64,000 nt of DNA, from NCBI RefSeq assembly GCF_013342145.1, contig NZ_JABUQZ010000001.1, forward strand, positions 3,720,001-3,784,000, in the 5' to 3' direction. Positions 7,756 through 17,234 of the stretch are shown here, piece after piece. This DNA is from Haloterrigena gelatinilytica. GTDB taxonomy: Archaea; Halobacteriota; Halobacteria; Halobacteriales; Natrialbaceae. Within the stretch, counting starts at the first letter, position 1, and every line of letters starts with the position of its first letter. The position numbers and the translations under genes are program-made. The notes below the pieces were generated by a model. It had not been told where the DNA came from. It ran no database searches and saw only the letters and a program-made list of their open reading frames with translations.

Positions 7756-7887
7756 CCGGCTCGATATCACGTCGGGACCGTCGGCTCGACATTTCGATCA
7801 GTCAGTGCACCGACCCGCGTATCTGGGCGCTACCGAGAACTCCTCTTTCACACCCCGTTCGAGGCCTCGAGCCGGATCCGACGCCGG

Positions 7888-10248
7888 TCAGACGACGTCG
7901 ACCGTTCGACTCGAGACGATCGGCACCAGCGGCTCCTCGGGGAAGGCGACGCTGACGGTGAACTCGAGGTCCTCGGCGTCGGCGCCGAAGACGCCGACCG
8001 GGACGGTGTCCGTATCGCGCAGGTAGGTGTTCGTACTGGTCATCTCGACCCCGTTGACGGTCACGCGAATGCCGGCCCGCGCGGGCTCGCCCACGTTGCG
8101 GACGGTCACCTCGCAGACCTCGTTCTCGCCGGTGGCGATCGTCTCCGGGAACTCGCCCCAGTCGATCTCGAGGGCGGGCAGCGACTGGGCGCCCTCGTAG
8201 ACGCGCTCGGCGACGCCCTCGGAGAGGCCGGCGTCGACGAGTCCCTCGACGCCGACGGCGACGATGTCGCCGGGGGCCGACAGCCCCTCTCTGGCGAGTT
8301 TGCTCGCCCGGCCCGGCCCGACGCCGTCGATGGCGGTCAGTCCGACCGCGTCCTCGGCGACGCCGTTCTCGATGCGGGCCTCGACGCGCCGGGCGAGGTT
8401 CGCGGCGTGGGGGCCGACGAACCGATCGAGGAAGGCGCCCAGCGCCGAGACGAGTCGCGTCGCGTTGCGCCGGATCACCCACGCGTCACTGGCCAGTTCC
8501 GACGGCGTCGAGCCGTCGGCCGCCCCTCGGAGGATGGCCAGCACCTTCCGTTGGCCCGCCTCGAGGTCGTCGGTCTCCTGGCCGACGAGCACGGCGTTGA
8601 TCGCGTCCCGCTCGGACTGGCGGGCCGACACCGAGTCGAACTCCTCGGCGGTCGCGACCGTCTCGAGGATGTCGCCGGTCTCGAGGGTCGTCTCGCCATC
8701 GGTGATGCGGTCACAGAGGTCCGCGAACCCCGCGGCCGTCTCGAGTCGCAGGTAGTACTCGGAGGCGAGTTTTCCCCGCGGCGTCGGTTCGATCGAGAGG
8801 TCGTCGGCGTCCATCTCGACGAACCCGCGGTCGACGAGGTCCTCGAGGCAGTTCCGAACGCGTTCACGGAGATTGGGAAAGTCGTACGCCTCGGGTTTCG
8901 ACTGGCCGCGGACGTAGTAGAACGTGGTCTCGAGCCAGTCCATGACCGCCTCGAGATCGGTGATGGTCCCCATCGCGATCTCGGCGTTGAGGTGGGTCTC
9001 TAAGCTCTCGGCGAGGCGGGACTCGATCTCCTTGCCGTCCCGGAGCAGCCGGCGGTACTTGTCCGCGTCCGCGCCGTCGCAGACCACCCAGCCGTAGCCG
9101 ACGTCGTCGTAGCCGGGGCGGCCGGCGCGACCGAGCATCTGGAGGACGTCGAGGGGGCTCATGTCGACCTCGCCCTCGAGCGGATCGTGGTATTTCGTGT
9201 CTCGGATCACGACGCAGCGAGCGGGCAGATTGACGCCCCAGGCCAGCGTCGACGTCGAAAAGAGGAGTTCGACGTGGCCCTCCTTGAACCACTCCTCGAC
9301 CAGATCCCGGTCGTTCTTCGAGAGGCCGGCGTGGTGGAAGGCGACGCCGTCTAACACCGACTTGCGGAGCGTGGCGTCGTCGAGTTCCTTCGCGTCGGTA
9401 TGAAAATCGTAGTCGCCGCGAGCGCCCATCGGCACGTCGCGTTCGGCGATCTCGTCTCTGGCCTTCTTGGCCGCCTGCACGGTGTCCTGGCGGGAGGAGA
9501 CGAAGACGAGCGCCTGGCCGTCTTCTCGCAGATGCGGTTCGGCCAGATCGAGGGCGCGATACAGGCGGCGGTACTTGTCCGCGAAGGCGTTGTCGCCGTG
9601 CGTGTAGGTCTTGACGCCCGATTTGAGATCGACGGGTCGGTACTCGTCGCCGAACTCGAAGGTGGTCTCCTCGGGGGCGTCGAGCCACGAGGCCACGTCG
9701 TCGACGTTGGGCATCGTCGCCGACAGGGCGACGACGCGCGGGTCACAGAGCCGTCGGAGCCGCGAGATCGTCACCTCGAGCACCGACCCCCGTCGATCGG
9801 CGTCCAGCAGGTGGACCTCGTCGATGACGCAGACGTCGACGTCGGTGACGAAGTCGTACCGCCGGGAATCGTGTTTTCGGGTCGCCGAGTCGAGTTTCTC
9901 GGGGGTCATCACGAGGATGTCCGCGCGCCGCGCCCGGCGGGGATTCAGATCCCGTTCGCCGGTGACGACGTATACCGAGTAGTCGAGGTCCTCGAAGCGG
10001 TCCCAGTCGTCTTCCTTCTCGTTGGTCAGGGCTCGCAGCGGCGCGATAAAGAGCGCGGTGCCGCCGTCGGCCAAGGCCTTGCAGATCGCCAGTTCCGCCA
10101 GCGCGGTCTTGCCCGAGGCCGTCGGCGCGCTCGCGACCACGTTGTCCTCGGACTCGAGCAGCCCTGGCAGTGCCTCGCGTTGCATTCGGTTGAACTCCTC
10201 GAAGGCGAAGGCGTCGGCGAATTCGGGGAGAACCTCGGCGACCTCCAT
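7888..10248 (-). CDS. Ski2-family (Hel308-like) DNA/RNA helicase
   Basis: A 786-residue superfamily 2 helicase. It has a Q-like region (about 18–25), Walker A APTASGKT (41–48), DEVH box (143–146), SAT (176–178), motif V region STLAWGVNLPA (333–343) and motif VI QMLGRAGRPGY (370–380). A winged-helix and ratchet region follows, then helix-hairpin-helix residues (IDGVGPGRASKLAREG). The last about 110 residues look beta-rich (EVTVRNVGEPARAGIRVTV) and are unlike the usual Hel308 tail. The likely role is in DNA repair or fork processing, or RNA unwinding. Start at the ATG at 10248; a TTG three codons earlier is less likely. Confidence 0.88.
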   Translation of the reverse strand: MEVAEVLPEFADAFAFEEFNRMQREALPGLLESEDNVVASAPTASGKTALAELAICKALADGGTALFIAPLRALTNEKEDDWDRFEDLDYSVYVVTGERDLNPRRARRADILVMTPEKLDSATRKHDSRRYDFVTDVDVCVIDEVHLLDADRRGSVLEVTISRLRRLCDPRVVALSATMPNVDDVASWLDAPEETTFEFGDEYRPVDLKSGVKTYTHGDNAFADKYRRLYRALDLAEPHLREDGQALVFVSSRQDTVQAAKKARDEIAERDVPMGARGDYDFHTDAKELDDATLRKSVLDGVAFHHAGLSKNDRDLVEEWFKEGHVELLFSTSTLAWGVNLPARCVVIRDTKYHDPLEGEVDMSPLDVLQMLGRAGRPGYDDVGYGWVVCDGADADKYRRLLRDGKEIESRLAESLETHLNAEIAMGTITDLEAVMDWLETTFYYVRGQSKPEAYDFPNLRERVRNCLEDLVDRGFVEMDADDLSIEPTPRGKLASEYYLRLETAAGFADLCDRITDGETTLETGDILETVATAEEFDSVSARQSERDAINAVLVGQETDDLEAGQRKVLAILRGAADGSTPSELASDAWVIRRNATRLVSALGAFLDRFVGPHAANLARRVEARIENGVAEDAVGLTAIDGVGPGRASKLAREGLSAPGDIVAVGVEGLVDAGLSEGVAERVYEGAQSLPALEIDWGEFPETIATGENEVCEVTVRNVGEPARAGIRVTVNGVEMTSTNTYLRDTDTVPVGVFGADAEDLEFTVSVAFPEEPLVPIVSSRTVDVV

Positions 10249-10272
10249 CACCCTCAAACGGGAAGCGCCGGG

Positions 10273-10579
10273 TCAAAGGCGTTTCCTTCGAGGTCGCCGA
10301 CCCGACCGGCCCGCGGGCGAGGCGCCGAGGACCGCGCCAGCGGTGGCGAAGACGAGCGGGTAGCGGACGCCCCGAGGAAGACGGTGGGGAGGAGCTGCGG
10401 CCCCATCGATCGGCTCACCTCGAAGCCGACGACCGTTCCCTCGGCGCTGGCCCCGGTGACGATCGCACCCAGCCCCAACACGACGGCGTAGCCGATCGTC
10501 CCGCGCTCGCGGCGACGGCCGCGGCCCTCGAGTCGCGCGATGCGGGTCCCTCGTCGGATACCGTCGACTGCGGGAACAT
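10273..10579 (-). pseudogene. Frameshifted small membrane-protein gene
   Basis: Protein-like sequence is spread over three frames. It starts at ATG 10579 (MFPQSTVSDEGPASRD), continues as GTIGYAVVLGLGAIVTG and GTVVGFEVS in a second frame, then after the CCCC run at 10370–10373 as VRYPLVFATAGAVLGASPAG in a third, ending at TGA 10273. Joined, this gives a protein of about 100 residues with two membrane spans. Two shifts are needed, so it is either a decayed gene or a stretch with sequencing errors. Confidence 0.42.
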
Positions 10580-10635
10580 CGAACCGACAGCGACGGACCG
10601 TAATACAATTGAGGGCTGTAATTCGTCGCTCGCGA

Positions 10636-11157
10636 TCAGACGGCCGTTTCCTCGCTCGAGGCCGCCGTCTCCTCGAGTTGGTCGCTCAACAGCCGCGAGG
10701 CGCGTTCGGGCTCGGGGACGCGCTCGAAGACGAGTTCCGGTTCGCCGGAGCCGGCGGTGTAGACGGTCAGGTCGCCGTAGCCCAGCGCGCGGCCGAGGAC
10801 GCTCTGGCTGAGGCTGGTGTTCTGGACGCGCTCGAGGCGAAACTGGGTGACGTCCCGCGAGACGACGCCGTACTTCTTGTAGAGTTCCGAGGTCGTGATG
10901 ACGTAGCGGGTGTTCGTCCAGACGAGGTAGCGCGCGCCCGCCAGAGCCGTCCCGGCGACGGCGACGAGGACGCCGACGAGCGTCAGGAGTCCGACGCCGT
11001 CGCCCGCCGTCCACCCGGTCAGAACGAGGCCGACGATCGCGACCGCGACGCCGAGCGGGAGCCGCGATCCCATCGAGACGGGGTGGGGACGACTCTCCCA
11101 GACGATGTCGTCCTCGTCGCTGATGTGAAACCAGTCGGGCGTCGTGCTGAACGCCAT
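10636..11157 (-). CDS. PH-domain membrane protein (bPH2/DUF304)
   Basis: A 173-residue protein. Two hydrophobic segments (about 33–50 and 57–76) are followed by a bacterial PH-like domain with TNTRYVITTSELYKKYG and RLERVQNTSLSQSVLGR. The pattern (short cytosolic N-terminus, hairpin in the membrane, PH domain) is that of YdbS/YdbT-type proteins. Their molecular role is uncertain, though some bacterial members are involved in envelope homeostasis. It is followed downstream by the frameshifted remnant. Confidence 0.85.
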   Translation of the reverse strand: MAFSTTPDWFHISDEDDIVWESRPHPVSMGSRLPLGVAVAIVGLVLTGWTAGDGVGLLTLVGVLVAVAGTALAGARYLVWTNTRYVITTSELYKKYGVVSRDVTQFRLERVQNTSLSQSVLGRALGYGDLTVYTAGSGEPELVFERVPEPERASRLLSDQLEETAASSEETAV

Positions 11158-11205
11158 TGTCGGCGGTATTCCGTTCGCTCCCGTAAAGCTATGGGTACGT
11201 CTCGC

Positions 11206-11901
11206 TCAGACGGACTCGCTGCGGGACGCCTGCACGTCCAGTCCGGGGCTGTAGTAGTACACCGGGTCCGACTCCGGAAGCTCGAACCCGTTCGCCCGCA
11301 GGAGCGTGTTCGTCTCGACGTCCGCGGTTGCGGGATAGAGCGTCCACGGCTCGTGGTCGACCCGCGTCCGCCGGAGCGTCCCGTCCGGCGCTTCGGTGTA
11401 GAACCGGTATCGTTCGACGAGAAACCGCGCCAGCGGATCGTCCGGCGCCGAAATCCCCTCGCCCGTCGGCCCGTAGGTGGCCTCGTACGCCGCCGGCCGC
11501 GCGCCGGGGTGCTTGCGCCGACTCGAGAACCGAACGCGGCCGCTCTCCCGATCGGACTCGAGGGCGATCCGGGCGTAGTAGTAGGGCAGATGATGGAACA
11601 GCCGCGCCCCGAGGACGCTCGCGATCCCCTGCGCGTCGAGGCTGAAGAAGTAGACGGCCGGCTCGCCGTCCCGGCGGACGTACGTTCGGAGGTTGATTTC
11701 GGGCAGCCGTATTCCAAGTCGTCTCGGGCAGCCCTGCGGCCGGACGGCGACGTTGGTGAACGGAACCACCGAGAGCCAGCCGCGGCCGTCGTGCTCGTCG
11801 ACGGTGAGGCCCCTCGGGAGGTGGGCTTCGAGAAGTGACGGCTCCACCGGCCAGTTCTCGAAGAGGAGGTGCCGCCAGCCCATCTGCAGCGGAACGACCA
11901 T
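11206..11901 (-). CDS. DUF2071 (YqjF-like) protein
   Basis: A 231-residue protein started at the Met before VVPLQMGWRHLLFENW. Family signatures are the opening MGWR..LFENWPV, the middle GWLSVVPFTN and the arrangement INLRTYVR..GEPAVYFFSLDA. DUF2071 proteins resemble an acetoacetate-decarboxylase-like fold, but no activity is established. The frame opens 38 codons further upstream, but those residues are basic and do not match the family. It is convergent with nothing nearby and divergent from lipA. Confidence 0.85.
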   Translation of the reverse strand: MVVPLQMGWRHLLFENWPVEPSLLEAHLPRGLTVDEHDGRGWLSVVPFTNVAVRPQGCPRRLGIRLPEINLRTYVRRDGEPAVYFFSLDAQGIASVLGARLFHHLPYYYARIALESDRESGRVRFSSRRKHPGARPAAYEATYGPTGEGISAPDDPLARFLVERYRFYTEAPDGTLRRTRVDHEPWTLYPATADVETNTLLRANGFELPESDPVYYYSPGLDVQASRSESV

Positions 11902-12047
11902 ACCTCCACAACCGGTCGGCAACCAAGTAATCGTTCCGCTGAAACGTCTCCCGTCCGGACGACCAGCGCGACAGGAGACGTCTCGGCTGCGATCGTCCGG
12001 GGACTCGAGGGGCACCGTTTTTCACCGCCCGTCGCTAGAGACCGGGT

Positions 12048-13010
12048 ATGAGCAGCGCACGTAAGCCCGACTGGCTCAAGATGCGGCCGCCGTCGGGTCG
12101 GGAGTTCACCGACATCCGGGAGACGCTGCGCGAGCGGAACCTCCACACGGTCTGCGAAGAGGCCAACTGTCCGAATCTCGGCGAATGCTGGTCGGGCGGC
12201 GCCGGAACGGGTGACGGGGAGGGCGGCACGGCCACGTTCATGCTGATGGGCGATCGCTGCTCTCGAGCCTGTAACTTCTGTGACGTCGAGACGGGTGGGA
12301 TGGAGGCCCTCGACCCCGACGAGCCGGAAAACGTCGCCGAGGCGGTCGCCGAGATCGGGCTGGATTACGTCGTCCTGACCTCTGTCGACCGCGACGACCT
12401 GCCCGACCAGGGCGCGGGCCACTTCGCGGAGACGATTCGCGAGATCAAGGAGCGCCATCCGGGCATCCTCGTCGAGGTGCTGATTCCCGACTTCCAGGGC
12501 GAGGAGCGTCTCGTCCGGAAGATCATCGACGCCGATCCGGACGTGATCGCCCACAACGTCGAGACCGTCGAGCGCCTGCAGTTTCCCGTCCGGGACCGCC
12601 GTGCGGGCTACGAGCAGAGCCTAAGCGTCCTCGAGCAGGTCGACCGCGAGTCCGATATCTACACGAAAACGTCGATCATGCTCGGCCACGGCGAGTACGA
12701 CCACGAAGTCTACCAGACCTTGGCCGACTGCCGCGAGCGCGGGGTCGACGTCGTCACCCTCGGCCAGTACCTCCGGCCCTCGATGGACCACCTCGAGGTG
12801 CGACGGTACGATCATCCCGACAAGTACGAGACGTGGCGGCGAGTCGCCGAGGAGGAACTCGGATACCTCTACTGCGCCAGCGGGCCGATGGTGCGCTCGT
12901 CGTACAAGGCCGGCGAACTGTTCGTCGACGCCGTGCTCCGGGAAGGCAAGAGCGTCGAGGAGGCGCGAGCGGACGCGCGACGCGACGGGCAGACGCCGGC
13001 GGCCGAGTGA
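12048..13010 (+). CDS. lipA: Lipoyl synthase
   Basis: A 320-residue radical SAM enzyme that inserts two sulfur atoms into octanoyl-lysine on the E2 lipoyl domain. The auxiliary cluster ligands Cys36, Cys41 and Cys47 (CX4CX5C) precede the radical SAM motif CSRACNFC (Cys71, 75, 78). The C-terminal GPMVRSSYKAGE supplies the conserved RSSY serine. The gene lies directly upstream of the 2-oxoacid dehydrogenase operon whose E2 carries the lipoyl lysine. A short T-rich element about 25 bases before the ATG suggests a leaderless transcript. Confidence 0.95.
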   Translation: MSSARKPDWLKMRPPSGREFTDIRETLRERNLHTVCEEANCPNLGECWSGGAGTGDGEGGTATFMLMGDRCSRACNFCDVETGGMEALDPDEPENVAEAVAEIGLDYVVLTSVDRDDLPDQGAGHFAETIREIKERHPGILVEVLIPDFQGEERLVRKIIDADPDVIAHNVETVERLQFPVRDRRAGYEQSLSVLEQVDRESDIYTKTSIMLGHGEYDHEVYQTLADCRERGVDVVTLGQYLRPSMDHLEVRRYDHPDKYETWRRVAEEELGYLYCASGPMVRSSYKAGELFVDAVLREGKSVEEARADARRDGQTPAAE

Positions 13011-13211
13011 TTCGGCTCTCACTGAGCACTCGGTCTTGGACAACTCTTCTCCAATTTGAGCGGTCCATCGCTGCGGTCACGCTACTCGAACAGCAGTAGC
13101 GCCCGCGACCGGTATCGCAACTCGCTGCCCGTCAGCGGCCAGAACTGTACAGTCGTGTCCAGATCTTTTCGGCGTGGCGGGCAAGAATCTCACCAATAGT
13201 AAAATATTTTG

Positions 13212-13227
13212 GGAAACTCCTTTATCC
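13212..13227 (+). promoter_or_regulatory. BRE/TATA promoter of the 2-oxoacid dehydrogenase operon
   Basis: GGAAACTCC followed by TTTATC matches an archaeal BRE plus TATA element. Spacing predicts transcription starting near 13249, where an ATG begins a seven-codon mini-ORF whose stop overlaps the GTG of the E1 alpha gene at 13269. Confidence 0.55.
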
Positions 13228-13268
13228 CGAGCGATAGTTCACTAGGGTATGTACAGGTGGGTTGTCCC

Positions 13269-14396
13269 GTGAGTACGATACAGCGCGACCCCCGAGAACG
13301 AGTACAGGTGCTCGACGAGGACGGCCGGGTCCTCGAGGGCGCCGATGTGCCCGACCTCTCGGCCGACGAACTCGTCGAGATGTACGAGCAGATGCGGCTG
13401 GTGCGCCACTTCGACGAGCGGGCGGTGAGCCTCCAGCGGCAGGGGCGGATGGGTACCTACCCGCCCCTGTCGGGGCAGGAGGGGTCCCAGATCGGCAGCG
13501 CCCACGCGCTCGCCGAGGACGACTGGGTGTTTCCCAGCTACCGCGAACACGGCGTCGGCCTGGTGCGCGGCGTGAGCCTCGAGCGAACGCTGCTGTACTG
13601 GATGGGCCACGAGCGGGGCAACTACATCCCGGAGGACGTCAACATGTTCTCCGTCGCGGTGCCCATCGCGACCCAGATTCCCCACGCGACCGGCGCGGCG
13701 TGGGCCTCGACGCTCAAGGGCGAGGAGAAGGCCTTCATGTGCTACTTCGGCGACGGCGCCACGTCAGAGGGCGACTTCCACGAGGGGCTGAACTTCGCCG
13801 GCGTCTTCGACACGCCGACCGTCTTCTTCTGTAACAACAACCAGTGGGCCATCTCGGTGCCTCGCGAGCGCCAGACGGCCAGCGCCACGCTGGCCCAGAA
13901 GGCCGAGGCCTACGGGTTCGAGGGCGTGCAGGTCGACGGGATGGATCCGCTGGCGGTCTACAAGGTCACCAACGAGGCCGTCCAGAAGGCAAAGGATCCC
14001 GACTCCGTCGAGGACGACTCCCCCGGCGACGCGACGCGGCCGACGCTGATCGAGGCCGTCCAGTACCGTTTCGGCGCGCACACGACCGCGGACGATCCCT
14101 CGGTCTACCGAGACGAGGACGAGGTCGAACGCTGGAAGGCGAAGGATCCGATCCCGCGACTCGAGTCGTACCTGCGAAACGAGGGGATCCTCGACGACGA
14201 CCGCGTCGACGCGATCGACGAGCGCGTTCGGGAGGATGTGGCCGACGCGATCGAGACCGCGGAGTCGATCGAACGGCCCGATCCCGAGGAGATCTTCGCC
14301 CACGTCTACGAGGGAATGCCCCGGCGCTTACAGCGGCAACTCGAGTACTTCGAATCGATTCGCGAACGCCACGGCGACGACGCGCTTCTTGAGTGA
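13269..14396 (+). CDS. pdhA: 2-oxoacid dehydrogenase E1 alpha subunit
   Basis: A 375-residue thiamine-diphosphate enzyme subunit that decarboxylates a 2-oxoacid and acylates E2 together with E1 beta. The ThDP/Mg motif runs from [14 protein letters not shown] to CNNNQWAIS, and the phosphorylation-loop region ends [18 protein letters not shown] 13269 is preferred over an in-frame TTG at 13209, because the promoter lies between them and an AGGTG ribosome-binding site sits nine bases before the GTG. First gene of the E1α–E1β–E2–E3 operon. The substrate may be pyruvate or a branched-chain 2-oxoacid: haloarchaea often oxidise pyruvate by a ferredoxin enzyme instead. Confidence 0.92.
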   Translation: MSTIQRDPRERVQVLDEDGRVLEGADVPDLSADELVEMYEQMRLVRHFDERAVSLQRQGRMGTYPPLSGQEGSQIGSAHALAEDDWVFPSYREHGVGLVRGVSLERTLLYWMGHERGNYIPEDVNMFSVAVPIATQIPHATGAAWASTLKGEEKAFMCYFGDGATSEGDFHEGLNFAGVFDTPTVFFCNNNQWAISVPRERQTASATLAQKAEAYGFEGVQVDGMDPLAVYKVTNEAVQKAKDPDSVEDDSPGDATRPTLIEAVQYRFGAHTTADDPSVYRDEDEVERWKAKDPIPRLESYLRNEGILDDDRVDAIDERVREDVADAIETAESIERPDPEEIFAHVYEGMPRRLQRQLEYFESIRERHGDDALLE

Positions 14397-14400
14397 TACC

Positions 14401-15429
14401 ATGGCAGCAGAGACTGAACCTGAATCGGAGTCGGTATCGGACGTATCGGAGACGGAGAACCTCACCCTCGTCCAGGCGGTTCGAGACGGGCTGGAGACGG
14501 AGATGCAACGCGACGACGACGTCGTCGTCATGGGCGAGGACGTCGGGAAGAACGGCGGCGTCTTCCGGGCGACGGAGGGGCTGTACGACGAGTTCGGCGG
14601 CAATCGCGTGATCGACACCCCGCTGGCCGAGTCGGGGATCGTCGGCACGGCCATCGGGATGGCCGCCTACGGGATGCGCCCGGTGCCCGAGATCCAATTT
14701 ATGGGCTTTATCTACCCCGCGTTCGACCAGATCGTCTCCCACGCCGCGCGCCTGCGGACGCGCTCGCGCGGACGATTCACCTGCCCGCTGGTCGTTCGCG
14801 CGCCCTACGGCGGCGGCATTCGGGCGCCCGAACACCACTCCGAGTCGACCGAGGCGATGTTCGTCCACCAGCCCGGACTGAAGGTCGTGGTTCCGTCGAC
14901 GCCCTACGACACGAAGGGGTTGCTCACGAGCGCGATTCGGAGCCCGGATCCGGTGATCTTCCTCGAGCCCAAACTCATCTACCGGGCGTTCCGCGAGGAC
15001 GTGCCCACGGGATCCTACGAGGTGCCCCTCGGCGAGGCCGCGATCCGCCGCGAGGGCAGCGATATCTCGGTCTACACGTGGGGGGCGATGACCCGACCGA
15101 CGCTCGAGGCCGCCGAGAACCTCGCCGAGGAGGGGATCGACGCCGAGGTGGTCGACCTGCGGACGCTGTCGCCGTTGGACGAGGAGACGATCGTCGACTC
15201 CTTCGAGAAGACGGGTCGCGCCGCCGTGGTCCACGAAGCGCCGAAGACCGGCGGGCTGGGCGCCGAGATCACCGCGACCCTGCAGGAGGAAGCACTACTG
15301 TATCAGGAGGCGCCGGTGGAGCGTATCACGGGTTTCGACACGCCGTTCCCGCTGTACGCGCTCGAGGACTACTACCTGCCCGAACCGGCGCGCATCGAGG
15401 ACGGCATTCGAGACGCCGCGGAGTTCTGA
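14401..15429 (+). CDS. pdhB: 2-oxoacid dehydrogenase E1 beta subunit
   Basis: A 342-residue partner of E1 alpha. The family signatures are VVVMGEDVGKNGGVFRATEG, DTPLAESGIVGTAIGMAAYG and the C-terminal transketolase domain (VVDLRTLSPLDEETI, VVHEAPKTGGLGAEI). It contributes to the thiamine pyrophosphate site and to E2 binding. Only four bases separate it from pdhA and two bases from the E2 gene, so translation is likely coupled. The first about 17 residues are acidic and probably disordered. Confidence 0.94.
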   Translation: MAAETEPESESVSDVSETENLTLVQAVRDGLETEMQRDDDVVVMGEDVGKNGGVFRATEGLYDEFGGNRVIDTPLAESGIVGTAIGMAAYGMRPVPEIQFMGFIYPAFDQIVSHAARLRTRSRGRFTCPLVVRAPYGGGIRAPEHHSESTEAMFVHQPGLKVVVPSTPYDTKGLLTSAIRSPDPVIFLEPKLIYRAFREDVPTGSYEVPLGEAAIRREGSDISVYTWGAMTRPTLEAAENLAEEGIDAEVVDLRTLSPLDEETIVDSFEKTGRAAVVHEAPKTGGLGAEITATLQEEALLYQEAPVERITGFDTPFPLYALEDYYLPEPARIEDGIRDAAEF

Positions 15430-15431
15430 TC

Positions 15432-17120
15432 ATGGTCAGGGAGTTCGAACTACCGGACGTCGGCGAGGGCGTTGCAGAGGGCGAACTGGTCTCGTGGCTG
15501 GTCGAGAAGGGAGACACGGTCTCGGAGGACCAGCCGGTCGCGGAGGTCGAGACCGATAAGGCGCTCGTGGAGGTTCCCGCGCCAGTCAACGGGACGGTCC
15601 GCGAACTGCACGTCGACGAGGGCGAGGTCGTCCCCGTCGGGACGGTGATCATCTCGTTCGATGTAGAGGGTGAAGAAGCGGAGCAAACGACCGACGAGGA
15701 ACAGGAGCGGGCCGGCGAACCCGAAGGCGTGGACACACCGGACGAGGCGACTGGGGCCGGAACTGAAGCCGAAGCCGCAGGCGGTGAATCCGCCGGCAGT
15801 CCCGAAGCGATCGGCGCCGACGCCGAGGAGACCGCCACGCCCCAGGACCGCGTCTTCGCGCCGCCGCGCGTGCGACGCACGGCCCGCGAGGAGGGGATCG
15901 ACCTCTCGCGCCTCGAGGGCAGCGGCCCCGGCGGTCGGATCACCGCGGCCGACGTGCAGGCCGCCGCGAGCACCGGTCCGATGGACGGCGGAACGCAGAC
16001 CCAGCAGCCGGCGGAGACGGCGGCCGAATCGGACGCGACGACCGGCGACTCGAGCGAGACCGGCGGCGTTGCAGTCGAAACGGAGGGGCAGCCCGAACCC
16101 GGGACCGAGGCCGGAACCGAATCCGGAGCCGCGAGTACCAGCGAACCGACGACTCCACCGTCGGGCCTCGAGTCCGCGGACCGCGAGAAGACGCTCGCTG
16201 CACCGGCGACTCGACGGATCGCTCGGGAGAAGGGCGTCGACATCGACGCCGTCCCGACCGACGAGCAGCGAGAGGGCGAGGCGTTCGTCACGCCCGAAGC
16301 GGTCCGGGAGTACGCCGAGGCCCAGCAGCGGGCCCAGGAGGCCGACCGGGAGGCGGTCGAGGCGGGCGAACCGGTCGGAACGAAGGGGACCGATTTCGCC
16401 GAGGGCGAGCGCGAGCGTCGGGAGCCGTTCAGAGGCGTGCGCAAGCGGATCGCCGAGGCGATGGTCGAGTCGAAGTACAGCGCGCCCCACGTCACCCACC
16501 ACGACGAGGTCGACGTCACCGAACTCGTCGAGGCGCGCGAGGAGCTCAAACCCCGCGCCGAGGAGCGGGGCATTCGGCTGACCTACATGCCCTTCATCAT
16601 GAAGGCGGTCGTCGCGGCGCTACAGGAGTACCCCGAGATGAACGCGGTCATCGACGAGGAGAGCGACGAGATCGTCTACCGCGACTACTATAACGTCGGG
16701 GTCGCCACCGCGACCGACGTCGGCCTGATGGTGCCCGTCGTCGAGAACGCCGACGAGAAGGGGCTCCTGCAACTCTCCTCGGAGATGAACGAACTCGTCC
16801 AGAAGGCCCGCGAGCGGTCGATCAGCCCCGGCGAACTGCGGGGCTCGACGTTCACGATCACCAACGTCGGCGCCATCGGCGGCGAGTACGCCACGCCGAT
16901 CATCAACTACCCCGAGGCGGGGATCCTCGCGATCGGCGCGATCAAGCGCAAACCGCGCGTGATGACCGACGAGAACGGCGCCGAGTCGATCGAGCCCCGC
17001 TCCGTGCTGACCCTCTCGCTGTCGTTCGATCACCGGCTGATCGACGGCGCGATCGCCGCGCAGTTCACCAACGCCGTCATGGAGTACCTCGAGAACCCCA
17101 GCCTACTATTGCTCGAGTGA
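15432..17120 (+). CDS. pdhC: Dihydrolipoyl acyltransferase E2, apparently with two subunit-binding domains
   Basis: A 562-residue E2. An N-terminal lipoyl domain carries the lysine in ETDKALVEV (Lys43), followed by an acidic linker. A peripheral-subunit-binding domain (about 139–175, PPRVRRTAREEGIDLSRLEG then GPGGRI) and a second, related segment (about 258–300, APATRRIAREKGVDIDAV) follow. The catalytic domain ends with DHRLIDG (533–539). The linkers are Glu/Asp/Ser/Thr-rich, as expected in halophiles. A single lipoyl domain with two binding-like segments is unusual. It is the core of the complex encoded by this operon and the substrate of LipA. Confidence 0.93.
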   Translation: MVREFELPDVGEGVAEGELVSWLVEKGDTVSEDQPVAEVETDKALVEVPAPVNGTVRELHVDEGEVVPVGTVIISFDVEGEEAEQTTDEEQERAGEPEGVDTPDEATGAGTEAEAAGGESAGSPEAIGADAEETATPQDRVFAPPRVRRTAREEGIDLSRLEGSGPGGRITAADVQAAASTGPMDGGTQTQQPAETAAESDATTGDSSETGGVAVETEGQPEPGTEAGTESGAASTSEPTTPPSGLESADREKTLAAPATRRIAREKGVDIDAVPTDEQREGEAFVTPEAVREYAEAQQRAQEADREAVEAGEPVGTKGTDFAEGERERREPFRGVRKRIAEAMVESKYSAPHVTHHDEVDVTELVEAREELKPRAEERGIRLTYMPFIMKAVVAALQEYPEMNAVIDEESDEIVYRDYYNVGVATATDVGLMVPVVENADEKGLLQLSSEMNELVQKARERSISPGELRGSTFTITNVGAIGGEYATPIINYPEAGILAIGAIKRKPRVMTDENGAESIEPRSVLTLSLSFDHRLIDGAIAAQFTNAVMEYLENPSLLLLE

Positions 17121-17234
17121 GCGTAGACGGACCCACGACTCGTCACCACCGATTTACGATTCACCGATTATGTACGCTGAACCACCGCACACACGAGACG
17201 CGCCGTACGCACACACCGGGGAGGGAGCGAACTG

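Noticed and set aside
13209-13268. Longer start of E1 alpha at TTG 13209
   Set aside because: The promoter elements lie inside this extension, which would place the start codon upstream of the transcription start.
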